From contig WPIO01000008.1 of the NCBI GenBank assembly GCA_009760855.2, positions 4,787,001 to 4,851,000 of the forward strand: DNA of 64,000 bases. The letters run 5' to 3'. The notes under the pieces are model-generated. The model was not told where the DNA came from, made no database searches, and saw only the letters and a program-made list of their open reading frames with translations. The position numbers and the translations under genes are program-made. Origin of the DNA: Cristatella mucedo. Its lineage: Eukaryota; Bryozoa; Phylactolaemata; Cristatellidae. This document shows, piece by piece, positions 44,232 through 56,417 of the stretch; within the stretch, counting starts at the first letter, position 1, and each line of letters opens with the position of its first letter.

Positions 44232-46935
44232 CAAGGGTGTCCAACCTTTTTGCATTGAGGGCCACATTTCAAAAATTTTAAAGGTCCGGGGCAATGTGTA
44301 AATTGGCGTGGTTGACCACATCAGAAAATAAGATCGTAATTTAGTATGACTACTACTAATATACTTAATAAATAGACCGCAATACAATAGTATTTTTTAG
44401 CATAATTATATTTAAAAATAATAAATAATAAAAATTTAACCATCTGTCTTGGAAAATAATTCAATAGATATTATGGCCAGTCTTTTACTTTTGGATTTTT
44501 ATTTTAATAACATGAAGACAGGAACTTATAAAACTTACAAAAAACCATGACAATGACTCACATAATAATAATGTCTTCGGATTAATTAAATGCCACAGGT
44601 ATTCAATGTCTTCTGCACTGCAGGCATCAATAAGATATTTGCCATTGTTTCTGTTTGCATAAAAAGTCGACATCTGCTGCAACAGTGGATGTGGCAATTC
44701 TAAGGATTCCTGATAAATGTTCATCTGCGAGAACGGATTGAGTCTTTGTTTTCACATTTTCAGTCTGGAAAAAAGCTGTTCACAGCAATATGTGCTGCCA
44801 AAAAATATAACTGCGAGCATGTTCGGCTAGGTTAGGAAAAGACTCTGATGAAACATACTGCTTGTAAAAGGTAACAAGGTCATGCTGATCATAAGCAGGT
44901 TTTAAATTGCTGTCATTATGATTGTCGATTAGTTCGAGTTGAAATTCATCAGGTGCATCAGAGGGATCGATATTAAATGGATTACTAATCATGTTCATGT
45001 CATCCGCATGTTGTTGGAAATCCTGAAACCTCTCTTTGAATTCATCAACAAGTTTGCTAACAAGAGTGGAGTACTTCATATGAGCCAGCGTTTCAGGCAA
45101 TCTTGTTGCTAGTGTTGTGAAATGTAACAGTTTCTTCTGATCTAAGTGTATCCGGAAAAGTTTCAGCTTTTGCACAAACGCGACAACTCACTCATACATT
45201 TTATAGACCAGTTGATCCTTACCTTGGAGTTGGACATAAAGATCTGCAAGATGTTTGGTCATGTCCACCAAAAAAGCCAAGTCATTCAACCATTGCTGGT
45301 CATCGAGGAAGCCAACATATTTTCCCTTTTCTGTAATACATATTTTTATTTCGTCCCAAAGTGACCAAAGCCTGGCTAACGTGTTTGCCCTACTTAGCCA
45401 ACGGACCTGGCAGAAATAAATAATATCACAATGATCTGATCCGAACTCTTCAAGGAAAGCCTGAAATTGTCTGTGGTTTAGCCCACGAGACCTTATCACA
45501 TTGACTGTTGAAATTACATTGTCCATTACATGTTGCATGCTCAAGACCTATGCACAAAGCTGTTCTTGGTGGATGATGCAGTGATGACTAACAGTTTTGT
45601 GAGGTACTAATTTTAACATTAAAGATGCAAATCCATTGTGTCTACCTGTCATTGAAGGGGCTCCGTCTGTGGTTAAACCAATCAATTTAGTTTCAGGAAG
45701 ATTAAATTTTGTGAGGACCATCTTGACCTGATCCAAAATATCCCTCCCCATCGTTGTGCCTTTCATCGAACATACATCCAACAGTTATTCGATAATGACA
45801 AACTTTCCGGTTACTCCGCGTACAAAAACCGACAGTTGAGCTGTATCACTATTGTCCGTGCTTTCGTCGAGCGCAAGAGAATAAAATTTGCACTCAGCAA
45901 GTCTTTTAGTGAGACACTCTTTTATTTTGGATGCGAGCTCGTCAACTCTTCTCGCAACCGTTTGATGAGAAAGACTGACTTTCTCTACTTCTGACTTATT
46001 TTCTGGGCAGACCACACCAGTAAAAAGCCTGAGGCATTCCCTAACAAATTCACCATCAGAAAATGCTAAGGGGCCGGCTTAGCTATAGCTTCAGCCATTA
46101 AAAAACTTACTTTGGTTGAAGCCTCAGACTTGTTTCTGACTGCTGTCAACAATGACTGCTGTCCGATGACGCTCTGCTCCAACGAGTTCACGCGATGTAT
46201 TCGAAGTTGACCAGTCACGCTGTTGTACCTGTAGCCATTCTTTGTTGAAAAATGTCGCTTAACATTGTACTCCTTTGCAACGGCAATTGTTTCTTGGCAT
46301 ATTAGGCACACTATCCTACCAAAGCGTTCCATTACAATACAGTCTACAGTCCTAGATGCTTTGAAAAGTCCTGCTTCTGCGTCAATTTTTCGTTTTTTTG
46401 CTAGTATTCACATTCGCCGCCATTTTTCTATGTGAAATAAAAAACAGATCAGTTACGAATTGATTAATTTATATTTTATCACAGCAATATCTTAGTATCA
46501 GTAAGTAAGTTGAGAAATACGCGTTTTTTGAAAAACCTTCCTGACTGATTCCAGTTAGTGCAGCAGCAGCTGAGAAACGGCTCTTTTTTCCATCCACAGT
46601 GTGAAACAGTTAATTCCGCATACGGAAGCGTTATAAATGTGATCGTAATGGCGCTGCTGTAGCGCAAATATATTACCCCTTCATGCCAAAATGTTCACAT
46701 AAAGGCTAGCAAAATAAATCGATTCTTTTACTTTCACGCGAAAATAGCCATTCGGACGCCTTCATGCTTCACGCGTGCGTGAAGCACATCACGGCGCCTT
46801 ATATCGCCGTTTGTAATGATTAAAAATTAACGAAAAACATGGAGTGACAAATATTTTTGGGATAACGTTTCGGGCAGCATAGAAGACCTCAGCGGGCCGG
46901 GTTGTGGCCCGCGGGCCACGCTTTGGACGCCCTTG
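44232..46935 (-). mobile_element. Autonomous-type hAT element (GTF2IRD2/ZBED-like), decayed
   Basis: This is a 2704-bp element. Its terminal inverted repeat is CAAGGGYGTCCAA: left CAAGGGTGTCCAACC at 44232, right TTGGACGCCCTTG ending at 46935. It is flanked by 8-bp target duplications ATTTAAAT (44224-44231) and ATCTAAAT (46936-46943). The reverse strand carries a transposase pseudogene (see 46332-44628). The subterminal GGCCCGCGGGCCACGCTTTGGACGCCC stretch is typical of Charlie-like hAT elements. The insertion splits the last exon of P7. Confidence 0.9.
44628..46332 (-). pseudogene. hAT transposase pseudogene (GTF2IRD2/ZBED-like)
   Basis: The order on the reverse strand is as follows. First comes an N-terminal zinc-finger-like stretch (RIVCLICQETIAVAKEYNVKRH, 46320-46255). 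Next is a region with the FYSLALDESTDNSDTAQLSVF motif (45900-45840). Then come GLTTDGAPSMTGRHNGF (45675-45625) and HHCIIHQEQLC (45583-45551), the RNase-H-like fold typical of this family. After VRWLSRANTL (45412-45380), the end is a C-terminal dimerisation motif (GSTYCCEQLFSRLK, about 44800-44757). Three in-frame stops (near 45786, 45546 and 45189) and frameshifts near 46050, 44785 and 44755 inactivate it. Confidence 0.85.
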
Positions 46936-47757
46936 ATCTAAATTAATTCTCTTGCTGTCGGAATTGTCTACAACAAAAAAGTTGCCTTTTGAGATGCAAG
47001 CGTTGATAATAGCCGTCAAAGAACAAGTAACGACGATCACATGCCTTTAAGGAGACGCTTCTAACCTCTAGAATGCCTAATTTGCTAGCAGATAAAACAT
47101 CACCGACCTTTTTCACTTTACGATGGAAATCTGACAAATGATCTACAGCATTTACACGCTTCGACGCACGAGTTATTCAATACTATCCGAACAGGCCCTT
47201 GGCCTTTAACATGTGTCGTGACGATTCTGATGACTTTTATGCTCCCTACAATGCATATGCATGCCCCAGAAAGGGCTTCACTTTCCATTGCATGCTTATT
47301 CTAGTAAAGAAAGTCGACCACAGGCTGAGAAATATATGTTACAAAGCTGTGACCTGGTGGCTGGGAACCAATTACCCAGTTTTGTGGCTGAGTTCAGCTT
47401 TGACCCTGTTTTAGGAACCACTTTTTAAAATCACATGGTTGCTATGCGAAGCGTTTGACAGGCGACTCCCCTGGAATGGTTGTAATTAAAGCAATATTCT
47501 AGTTAGTGCACTGTCTCTTTCACATAAGCTGCATCTCTCGCAGTCGTTCTCTTACCTTTGCCAGAAGAGCCATGAGTAGGATACCAGCAGTGGCACAAGC
47601 GATAAACCTCATTCTCTGATTTGAAGCTGTGCAGTGGTCCTTTAACAACATGGCGGAAGATTATGGCGGTGCAGGAAATCTAGCAAAGTTCGGCCTCAGC
47701 AAAGCAGTTGTCATATAACACTGCGTTTGATAAAAAAAAGCTTCGTTTTTGTACCTT

Positions 47758-49240
47758 TAATAATAATGCACTTGATAAAGTACCCTCAGAGAACTTAATC
47801 TCTTTCCAGGTGCGTTACATTTGCTGCAAAGGAAAAGGCAATTCAATGGTAAGTAAAATCATGGTTGAAAAAATTGGATAATATGGTTAGGGGAGACATG
47901 CACAGGGTCAGCATGCAAATCTGGTTAGAGGCAGCATGCATAGTGTCAGCACGCATAAGCACATGAAGGACATATCACAGGGACCCACTAAATGCTGTCC
48001 TAAATAGGTGTGTTTTTAAGTTCCTTTTAAATGCGGTCAGGTCAGGGGATGTTCCGACACAGGTCGGGAGGGAGTTCCAGGCTTTCGGAGCGTACGAACT
48101 AAATGCACGGTCTCCAAAGGATTTTAGGTTTGTACGAGGTATTTCCAGACTGTTGGATTCCGAAAAGCGGGTGGTACGATTCTTGGCCTGATGGGGTAGT
48201 ATATCTGACAGATAGGCAGGAGCCATAGAATGAAGGGACCTAAAAGTGAGCGACAAAACCTTGAAGTCAATCCGTTGCTTGACTGGTAACCAGTGCAGGT
48301 CGGCGAGAAGTGGAGTAATGTGGCAACTGCGACGCTCACATCAGACAAGTCTAGCTGCCGAGTTTTGCACCAGCTGCAATCGCCTGATTGCACATGCTGG
48401 TAGGCCAGTAAGCAGTGAGTTGCAAAAGTCGAGACGGGATGTCACGAATGTATGGACCCACTTGGACTTGGTATCCGTATCTAAACAAGCCCGAATTTTA
48501 GCAATGTTATGGAGCTGAAAATAGGCAGATTTGACTGTGGTGCTGACATGGTCATCTAACGAGAGGTCGCTTTGGAATCTGACACCTAGATTTTGAGTTG
48601 ATGCAACAGGAGATAGGCTGATAGAGCCAATTTTGAAAGTCAGCCTTTCCAATTTCTGAATCACACTGGGTTTGCCCATAACTAGTAAGTTAGTTTTATC
48701 ATCGTTTAGTTTTAGAAAATTTGCTGCCATCCATGTGCGGATGTCATCAATGCATGCAGCAAGTGAGTTGAGAGAATTTGAGGTGCTCGAAGGCTGGCAG
48801 GGATCAAAGCAAAGGTACAACTGAGTGTCATCCGCATAGAAGTGAAAGCCTAGATTGTGCTTGGCAATCACATCAGCAAGAGGCAGAGTATAAACCGTGA
48901 AAAGAACCGGACCTAGCACGGAGCCATGACGGTACTCCATATTTCAGAGGTACTTCAGATGATCTTTGTCCATTCACGTTAACACTCTGGAGTCTCCCAC
49001 TGAGATAGGACCTGAACCACTGCAGAGCAGTGCTGGTAATGCCCAGGTGATATGAGAGACACTCTGGAAAAACTTTGTGATCGATGGTATTACAAGCTGC
49101 CGAAAGATCGAGGAAAACAAGCAGAAATACTCTACCCATGTCTGCATTCCTAAGGAGGTCGATGCACACCCAAAGCAATGCTGACCCCTGTGGAGTGATT
49201 GGCTTTAAAACCAGACTGGTAATTACTAGCAAGGCGTAAG
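47758..49240 (-). mobile_element. LINE-1 copy C, 5'-truncated, in the leader exon of P7
   Basis: The reverse strand encodes much of the RT domain. It has motif A as FLDLSAACNTIDH (49115-49077), then GSVLGPVLF (about 48925), the catalytic YADDTQLYL (48840-48814), and the C-terminal region down to 47975. An extra T in the GVP-GS stretch (48921-48940) shifts the frame, and copy D shares it. The 3' (ATT)n tail at 47757-47766 abuts GTACCTTTA, the reverse of the P7 leader-exon donor. The rest of the leader and a TATA-like string (reverse of ATATATAGCG) lie beyond 49240. Confidence 0.85.
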
Positions 49241-49249
49241 GTTTTTTAC

Positions 49250-49925
49250 ATGTGTGTGCACAGTCTTTCTTCTTCGATGCCGTATACTTGAGCCTGTGTA
49301 AAATATATAGCGATTTGTTGTAACAAGAATGTGTGTAAGAGCCGAATGGGTTAATTATCTCACCAGTATATCAACCGCTTCATAGAAAGGTATTTGAGGT
49401 TAGCAAAAGCGAGCAGTAATCCTGATGGTACCAGTATTTGTACTAAAATGTATTATTTATAAGGTCCTTGTGTTTGTTACAGCATACCCGCAGGAGAGAT
49501 AACTGCAGTCAGCCTGGGCGATGCAACTGCACTCGGCCAACAACTGGGTATTGCTTTCCTTATGCGTTTTTGTATAGGCTGAAAGTGCGAAGCTGCCTTC
49601 AGGCAACTTTGACAACTAGCTAAAGATGCAAGTTTTCTTCTAAGCTTTTCTGGACCACAGTGCACTTTACAATCTGACTTGTGGGCTTTGCACACATTGT
49701 GACTTGCGGCCTTTGCACACGTAGACGTGCACGAGTCAGTCGGCTCACTAACTTAGTATAGGATCTCAATAATCGTGCGTACCGACTGCCTTAATGCTCC
49801 TTCATCTTGTTAGGTTTGAGTTTCTCTTGCGTGCTTATAATGCCGTCACTTACTACGACTACGTTGTACTCAACTAAGTCGCGATAAATACTTCTGGTGT
49901 GGTACAGAGCAAAGCTCCATCACTT
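49250..49925 (-). other. Promoter side and upstream backbone of P7
   Basis: Reversed, this begins with backbone related to 90-700. It continues to the TATA string at about 49301-49308 and the start of the leader exon, where LINE-1 copy C is inserted. No independent gene. Confidence 0.5.
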
Positions 49926-49929
49926 AAAT

Positions 49930-50125
49930 TTCCAGTTCTCAACCTGCGAGTCGCGTAGCCTTTCGGGAAGAGGGTCAAACGACCCTTTCACAGGGGGTCA
50001 CCTACGACCATCGGAAAACGCATTTCATTTTCGTATTTCGCACACAGAAACATTTTGGTTGAGGTCGCCAGAACATAAAGAGCTATGTTAAGTAGCCGCT
50101 ACGTTAGGAAGGTTGAAAGCCACTG
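49930..50125 (-). mobile_element. Non-autonomous hAT-like element (M4), reverse orientation
   Basis: This is the reverse of 5934-6122, with more divergence. It is flanked by ACTTAAAT (49922-49929) and GCTTAAAT (50126-50133), the same target site as in the + strand copies. It was therefore inherited with the segment. Confidence 0.75.
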
Positions 50126-50133
50126 GCTTAAAT

Positions 50134-52239
50134 TCTATTCTTGGCTGCGCAAGTTTGACTAATTATGAGTATTACCGTCGCATTACCACTGCTAAGAGCA
50201 CTAGACGGTCACCTCAGCCCAGAATCGTAGCCGCCTATTGGTGACGGTCATTTCCCTTTCCGACTTATGCAGCGAATTCGAGTCAACAGACTCAGCCGTG
50301 GACGATTCCTCTTTGTTTACTGCAAGTCGTGGTGAGAGCCGATAAGGCTATTTCGCCACATCGCCACCAGGTGGTTGTTAGCTAACGTTTGAACGTAGCC
50401 ATGGAGGCTATAATTAGCGAATATGATTTAAATGCCGTTCATCAGCTCGCTTATGCGATATTTTGACATTTAAAATCTAACGTGCATTTAAACTGACTGT
50501 TAATGCCTCTGATAACTGATTGCTATCGCTACATTGTTAGCTTAACTTCCGTGGGTCCCCTGATGAATAACGTCATTCAATCTTCAAATAGCGTCATTTG
50601 ATCGGCAAGCGTTACGTTTCAATATAACTATTCCAAATCTTCTCGGCATACCACAATGTACTTTCATGTATCGAGTGTGTTGGTCTCTATTTTCTTAGTA
50701 AGAATTTCGGATTATTTTATGTATCGGAGATATAGAAAAGTCGTAAACTCGTTAAGGTATTTGTCGAGATAGATTCAATCTCAAACGCTGCCATGTTAAT
50801 GATAACGAACCTAAAGTAGAGCTGCAGTTAAATTTTAGTGTTCGACTGAGCGTAGTTTGTAAGTGTCCCCATCATTTGTTTTTTTTTTATTTCAACTGCG
50901 ACGTTTCAACTTGTCGCTAAATTCATAACAATCGTCTTTGACAGCATAGACTCAATGACGACTGCTCAGGTTCATGGCTGACATTCGAAGTGATCAAGGT
51001 GAGCGCATTTCTGTAACCTTAAGCTGGAATAATAAGACCGGTGAAATTCAAGAGGAATTTGTGGTTCTCTAAATGACAAACTAAACCATTTGACAAGATT
51101 TGGCGGTATGGCAATACCTACGAGATTCTGAGCACTTTCCGGTATAGGTTTGCGGCTCTTTTCTGAATCAAATGACGAAATGCGTGCACCAAAGCTCCGA
51201 TTTGTAGCTATGAATCTGTTGTTAGCTGGAGGTTTTACATCTTCCACTTTTTCAAGCCGGTGGTTTGCTTGGTGGTCGTATTGAATGCTATACACGCAAC
51301 CTGCAAATTTGGTCTTGGCAAGGACCTTAACCAACCCGTGCTATCAACCATTGACGTTGGTTTAAGAATAACTTCCACACTTCATTGAAACTCTTAAACG
51401 TCGGTAAAAATATGGACCTTAAACTTGGCGACCGCCCACAGTTGTGCTTAAAAGACGGTGCTGCATTAGCCCTAGCATTAGCCCTAGCATTAGTAGTAAG
51501 CCGAATCGCTTCCGTGAAAGCTGAGCAAGCGGGTGTGGGAGTTAATCAAAGGTAGGTGGAGGTTCAAAAGAGCACTTTCTTTGGATTGTGAACATGCCGT
51601 GCTTTTTCAGAGTACCGCTCAGCTTAGTGAGGCCACTACTGTTCGAAGAGAGACACAGCCACTGCTTGTTTTTGAGTCACCGACGTCTTTTACTTTTATG
51701 CAAATGCCACGTATGGCAATTGAGCACAGTACGAAGTGTAACAAGATCAAAGGCGATCTACTATTAGGCTGAGCAAAAGAGATGTGCGACTCGGGACGGC
51801 AATCAGGCCTCAGCGACTGCATTTCAAGGCGATATAACGATCAAAAATTCTCAAAATTTACGTGTTCTTCCAAAGCAGTGCTAATTGATAGGCCCTAATT
51901 CTGTATACGCCATGATATCCACACGATGCATAGCTTTTGATTTCATTCATGCTCGTGGATTACTTTCGCAGTATGCTTGGTCTGCATTTTCCAGGTCGGC
52001 CCAAATTTACCTGATTAATGTACCTAGCACGGTATATATAATCTTCGAAGTAAAGTGATATTGTATAGACAGTGAGAATGGCATCGACAATTTTCATCAC
52101 ATCGATGACCAGGGAAGCCAGATCCAAGTAGAACGCCGTAACGAGATTGAACCTACTTAGAGAATCTTGTCTATTAGTGACTCGTTGCTGTGATAGCTGA
52201 CATGCTAGAAACGCCTTCAAAATGCTTATTCATAAACAA
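50134..52239 (-). other. Backbone between segments 7 and 8, no gene seen
   Basis: These are reverse-oriented modules. They include the CTAGACGGTCACCTC area (50200) and a GATAAGGCT..CGCCACATCGC area (50340). At 51300-51500 there is a short + strand piece like 7980-8160 (AACCATTGACGTTGGTTTA, GGACCTTAAACTTGGCGACC), with the 12-base unit TTAGCCCTAGCA repeated at 51468-51491. The orientation of this inner piece is opposite to its surroundings. No convincing coding sequence. Confidence 0.45.
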
Positions 52240-52242
52240 CTA

Positions 52243-53616
52243 AGCCTGTATAATACCATCGATACCATCGATCACAAAGTACTTCTAGAGCGCCTCTCAT
52301 CTCGCCTGGGCATCACTGGCACTGCTCTGCAGTGGTTCAGGTCCTATCTCAGTGGGAGACTCCAGAGTGTTGACGTGAATAGACAAAGATCATCTGAAGT
52401 ACCTCTAAAATATGGAGTACCGTCATGGCTCCGTGCTAGGTCCGGTTCTTTTCACGGTTTATACTCTGCCTCTCGCTGATGTGATTGCCAAGCACAATCT
52501 AGGCTTTCACTTCTATGCGGATGACACTCAGTTGTACCTTTGCTTTGATCCCTCCCAGCCTTCGAGCACCTCAAATTCTCTCAACTCACTTGCTGCATGC
52601 ATTGATGACATCCGATCATGGATGGCAGCAAATTTTCTAAAACTAAACGATGATAAAACTAACTTACTAGTTATGGGCAAACCTAGTGTTATTCAGAAAT
52701 TGGAAAGGCTGACTTTCAAAATTGGCTCTGCCAGCATATCTCCAGTTGCATCAGCTCGAAATCTAGGTGTCATATTCCAAAGCGACCTCTCGTTAGACGA
52801 CCACATCAGCTCCACAGTCAAATCCGCCTATTTTTCAGCTTCATAACATTGCTCAAATTAGGGCTTGTTTAGATAAGGATACCACGTCCAAGTTGGTCCA
52901 TGCATTCGTGACATCTCGTCTCGACTTCTGCAACTCACTGCTTACTGGCCTACCAGCATGTGCGATCAGGCGATTGCAGCTGGTGCAAAACTCTGCAGCT
53001 AGGCTTGTCTGTCGTGAGCGTCGCAGTTGCCACATTACTCCACTTCTCGCCGACCTGCACTGGTTACCAGTCAAGCAACGGATTGACTTCAAGGTTTTGT
53101 CGCTCACTTTTAGGTCTCTTCATTCTATGGCTCCAGCCTATCTTTCAGAGATACTACCCCATCAGGCAAAGCATAGTACCACTCGCTTTTCGGAATCCAA
53201 CAGTCTAGAAATACCTCGTACAAACCTTAAATCCTTTGGAGACCGTGCATTTAGCTCGTATGCTCCCACAGCCTGGAACTCCCTCCCGACCTGCATCAGA
53301 ACATCCCCTGACCTGACCACATTTAAAAGAAACTTAAAAACATACCTTTTTAGGACAGCATTTAGTGGGTCCTTGTGATTCGTCCTCGATGTGCTTATGC
53401 GTGCTGACACTGTTCATGCTGCCACTAACCACATTTGCATGCTGACCCAGTGCATGTAACCCCTAACCATGTTATTCATTTTGTTTGTTTTTCAAGCATG
53501 ATTTTACTTACTATTCTATTGCGTATCACTTTGCAGCAAATGTAAAGCGCCTAGAAAGAGATTAAGTTCTCTGAGGGCGCTTTATCAAGTGCAATATTAT
53601 TATTATTATTATAATA
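52243..53616 (+). mobile_element. LINE-1 copy D, 5'-truncated, best preserved
   Basis: The forward strand begins inside RT motif A (DTIDHKVLLERLSSRLGI). It continues with LQWFRSYLSGRLQSV, GSVLGPVLF, the catalytic YADDTQLYL (52519-52545), FLKLNDDKTNLLVMG, and the full C-terminal region to 53378. The same extra T as in copy C (52420-52430) and another indel at 52834 break the frame. The 3' end has the stem AAAGCGCC..GGCGCTTT (53546-53583) and an (ATT)n tail. Confidence 0.9.
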
Positions 53617-54612
53617 ATAGCAATAGCGATAATGACACGTTTGATTTAAAACTCTCAGAGAACTCAGTCTCTGTCTGGGCACTTCAAATTTGCTGCAAAG
53701 GAAGCACGATTGAACGGTTAGTGGTAGCATGCTCAATAAGCAACAAGAATAACACGGTTAGAGGGTTAGGGTTGACGTGCACAGCTGTAGTATGAAAGTA
53801 TCGTTGCTAGCAGCATGCAACAGTGTCAGCAAGCATAGACACATAAAAGACGAGTCACATGAACCCACTAAATGCTGTCATAAATAGATGTGGTTTTGGG
53901 TTCATTTTAAACGCGGAGAAGTCAGGAGATGTCGTGACGCAGGTAAGGAGTGAGTTACAGGCATCATAAGCATACGAACTAAAGGCACGGTCCCCAAAGG
54001 TTTGGAGTTTTGTACAAGGCGTAGTTGAATGGTTTTATTACGAAATGCCAAATGTACGATGCTTTGCCTGGTGGGGGCAGTAGCTCAGTAGTTTTTCTAG
54101 AGCCAAAGAATGAAGGGACCTGAAAGTGAGGTAAACAACCGTGAAGTTGATGCGTTGCTTGACTGGGAGCCAGTGCAGGTCGGCGAGAAGTGGTGTGACG
54201 TAACAACTGTGAAGCTCACTACAGACAAGCCTAACTGCAAAATGTTGCACCAGCTGCAAGCACCTGAGTGCACACGCCGGTAGGCCAGAGTTACAGAAGT
54301 CAAGACGGAATATCACAATTGCATGGACCAATTTAAATTGTGTTATCCTGTCTAAATAAGCCTGAATTTTCGCAATTTTATGCAGCCTAAAGTAGGCGGA
54401 CTTGACTGTGGAGCTAATGTGGTCGTCCTACGAAAGAGCACTTAAGAACATGACAGCTAGATTTCGTGCAGACTCGACAGTAAATATGCTGGCATTGCCA
54501 ATTTTAAGCGTTAGCCTTTCAAATTGCTGAACCACACTTGGTTTGCACGTAACTGGTAAGTTGGTTTTTTTATCACTCAATTTACGAAAATAGCCTACTA
54601 CAAATGCGTCAT
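53617..54612 (-). mobile_element. LINE-1 copy E, old and diverged
   Basis: This reverse-strand copy meets copy D tail to tail at the (ATT)n/(AAT)n run. LADLHWLPVKQRINF and LPACALRCLQLVQ are still legible (54280-54130). It is much more diverged than copies A to D. Confidence 0.75.
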
Positions 54613-54614
54613 CA

Positions 54615-54800
54615 ATAATAATATTAATAATAATACACTCGATAAAGTTACCTTAGACAACTCAATCTCTTTATGGCCGCTTCACATTTGCTGCAAAGAA
54701 GTCAATACATGTGGCGAAGCAGTTGAGAGAATTTTAAGTACTGGCGGGCTCTGAAGGATCAAAGAAAAAGCTCAGCTGAGCGTCATCTTCATAAAAGTTA
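54615..54800 (-). mobile_element. LINE-1 remnant E', 3' end plus part of the RT region
   Basis: A second (AAT)n tail and 3' stem remnant (54620-54700) is followed by the reverse of the FDPS-rich part of the RT region (54710-54795). It is either a separate old insertion or a rearranged part of copy E. Confidence 0.55.
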
Positions 54801-54801
54801 C

Positions 54802-54804
<3 letters not shown>

Positions 54805-54834
<30 letters not shown>
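54805..54834. repeat. (AT)n microsatellite
   Basis: A pure AT run of about 30 bases. Confidence 0.95.
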
Positions 54835-55617
54835 TGCGTCAGTCGATATCGAATTAAAAAGTGAGGACTCATTCAAGACAACTCACATGTTATGAAACTG
54901 AGAGTACTAATAAGTGTCCTAAAAAATCACGAATCTGACTACCTGTCTAATTAAACTACTTGCCAGCCGTTTTTCACTTAACATGAATGTTCATATCGAG
55001 TGTAAGCTATCAGGTCAGTGGCGTTTGGCAATCTAACACATTTCTGTCAAATTTTAATCTTTTTATAAAGCATCCACAAATGCAAAGCCAGTTAAAAACT
55101 GTAAAATGAGGACACGCTAAATCTGTGATGCACAGCTTAATCAGTTACCGCCCCAGATTCTTGCTGCAACAATCCTTCCAGAAATGTTTCCGCAAATGCA
55201 CTATAAACTTTGTTTACGTTCCGGCAATGTTAGCGGAAAGATGTACACTATTTAGCTAAAATAATGCCAGACCATCAAATGAGGTCAACTATCCGGGGCG
55301 TCTGGAATTTTGCAAACAAAGCTAAGACGATGAGCAGCACAGTCTCAGCGATACCTGAGTTCAGCCTAGGACTAGCTAACGGCCAAAAGGAATAGGATGC
55401 AGAAGTTGCTACGATCTATTCATCACTGCATGCTTTATTGAAGCAGCAATGTTCACACTACCGCATCAGGGTAGAAGTTTCAGAGATCGGCAGCAGTGCT
55501 AGCACCTAGAAAGGCTTCTAGGTTCTCTAACCAGCTGCCTTAGAACCTCTGTGATTCACTCAGGGTGCAGTTCTGATGGAGGATTGTTATCCAACTATCT
55601 ATATCTCTCGTGCTCTC

Positions 55618-55618
<1 letters not shown>

Positions 55619-55698
<80 letters not shown>
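55619..55698. repeat. (AT)n(GT)n microsatellite
   Basis: An AT run of about 65 bases followed by a short GT run. Confidence 0.97.
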
Positions 55699-56337
55699 AT
55701 ACATAAATACACTTGTCTCTCATTCACAGTTTTTATCCAGGTCACGACTTTCTCAATGGCGATAAGTTAATTTCCACGTAGTAGGACTAGCTATTTATAA
55801 GTCAAATGTTTTCTAGCCAGAGCATTGTAAACGTATTTTACAACCCGCTAAAAACGGTTCTTGACAAAACTAGAGCCATTGGGACGTGAAATAACACTCG
55901 TTTAGTCACCACTTTACTCGTATCACCCAAAAAAATAGGTAAAGTAAGAGAAATCAAGACACACTAGCCGTTAAAAATGCCTTGTTATTATAATCGTACA
56001 TTTAGTCACTGTAATATAGCTATTTAGTGAATAACACGCTCCTGTTTGCTTCGTTTTACTACAATCAATACTTTGCAACAACGTTTCCGCATGCACACAA
56101 GGATTCGTTGCACGGCTGCACCTGGCTTCGAAGAATTTGAGCGGAAGCCTAGAGTAAATACGATTAGTAATTTATATTACACCTGAAATACACAGGTGTA
56201 TAAATGGATCGGATAAAAGGGCGGGCGCAATGTCAATTTCACTATCTTGATCAAATTGTTAACGAACATGTTTGCATAAATCGCGTTATAGTGGTGCACA
56301 AAAGTTGGAGAGCGAAGTTGCTCGGGACGACCGTAGA

Positions 56338-56348
56338 TGTATATATAT

Positions 56349-56401
<53 letters not shown>

Positions 56402-56417
56402 CATATATATATATATT
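56338..56417. repeat. Interrupted (AT)n microsatellite
   Basis: AT dinucleotides with a few A or C interruptions. The run yields meaningless Tyr-Ile frames on both strands. Confidence 0.95.

Larger units (their letters stand above)
44137..47612 (-). pseudogene. P7: peptide gene copy split by two transposons
   Basis: The signal exon (47612-47556) is intact except for AAG at its end. The propeptide exon (47245-47188) has an in-frame TAA at its third codon, and its donor is GATAGT instead of GTTAGT. The last exon starts near 46974 (TTGTTGTAG|ACAATTCC), keeps the dibasic SKR motif, and is interrupted by a 2.7-kb hAT element (44232-46935). It ends with VCKGVNNRG and TAG at 44139-44137. AATAAA (reverse of 44058-44063) survives. 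Upstream, the leader exon is interrupted by LINE-1 copy C. Confidence 0.75.

Noticed and set aside
46789-47137. Small reverse frames at the right end of the 2.7-kb hAT element
   Set aside because: They span the transposon border and the interrupted P7 exon and so are composite artefacts.
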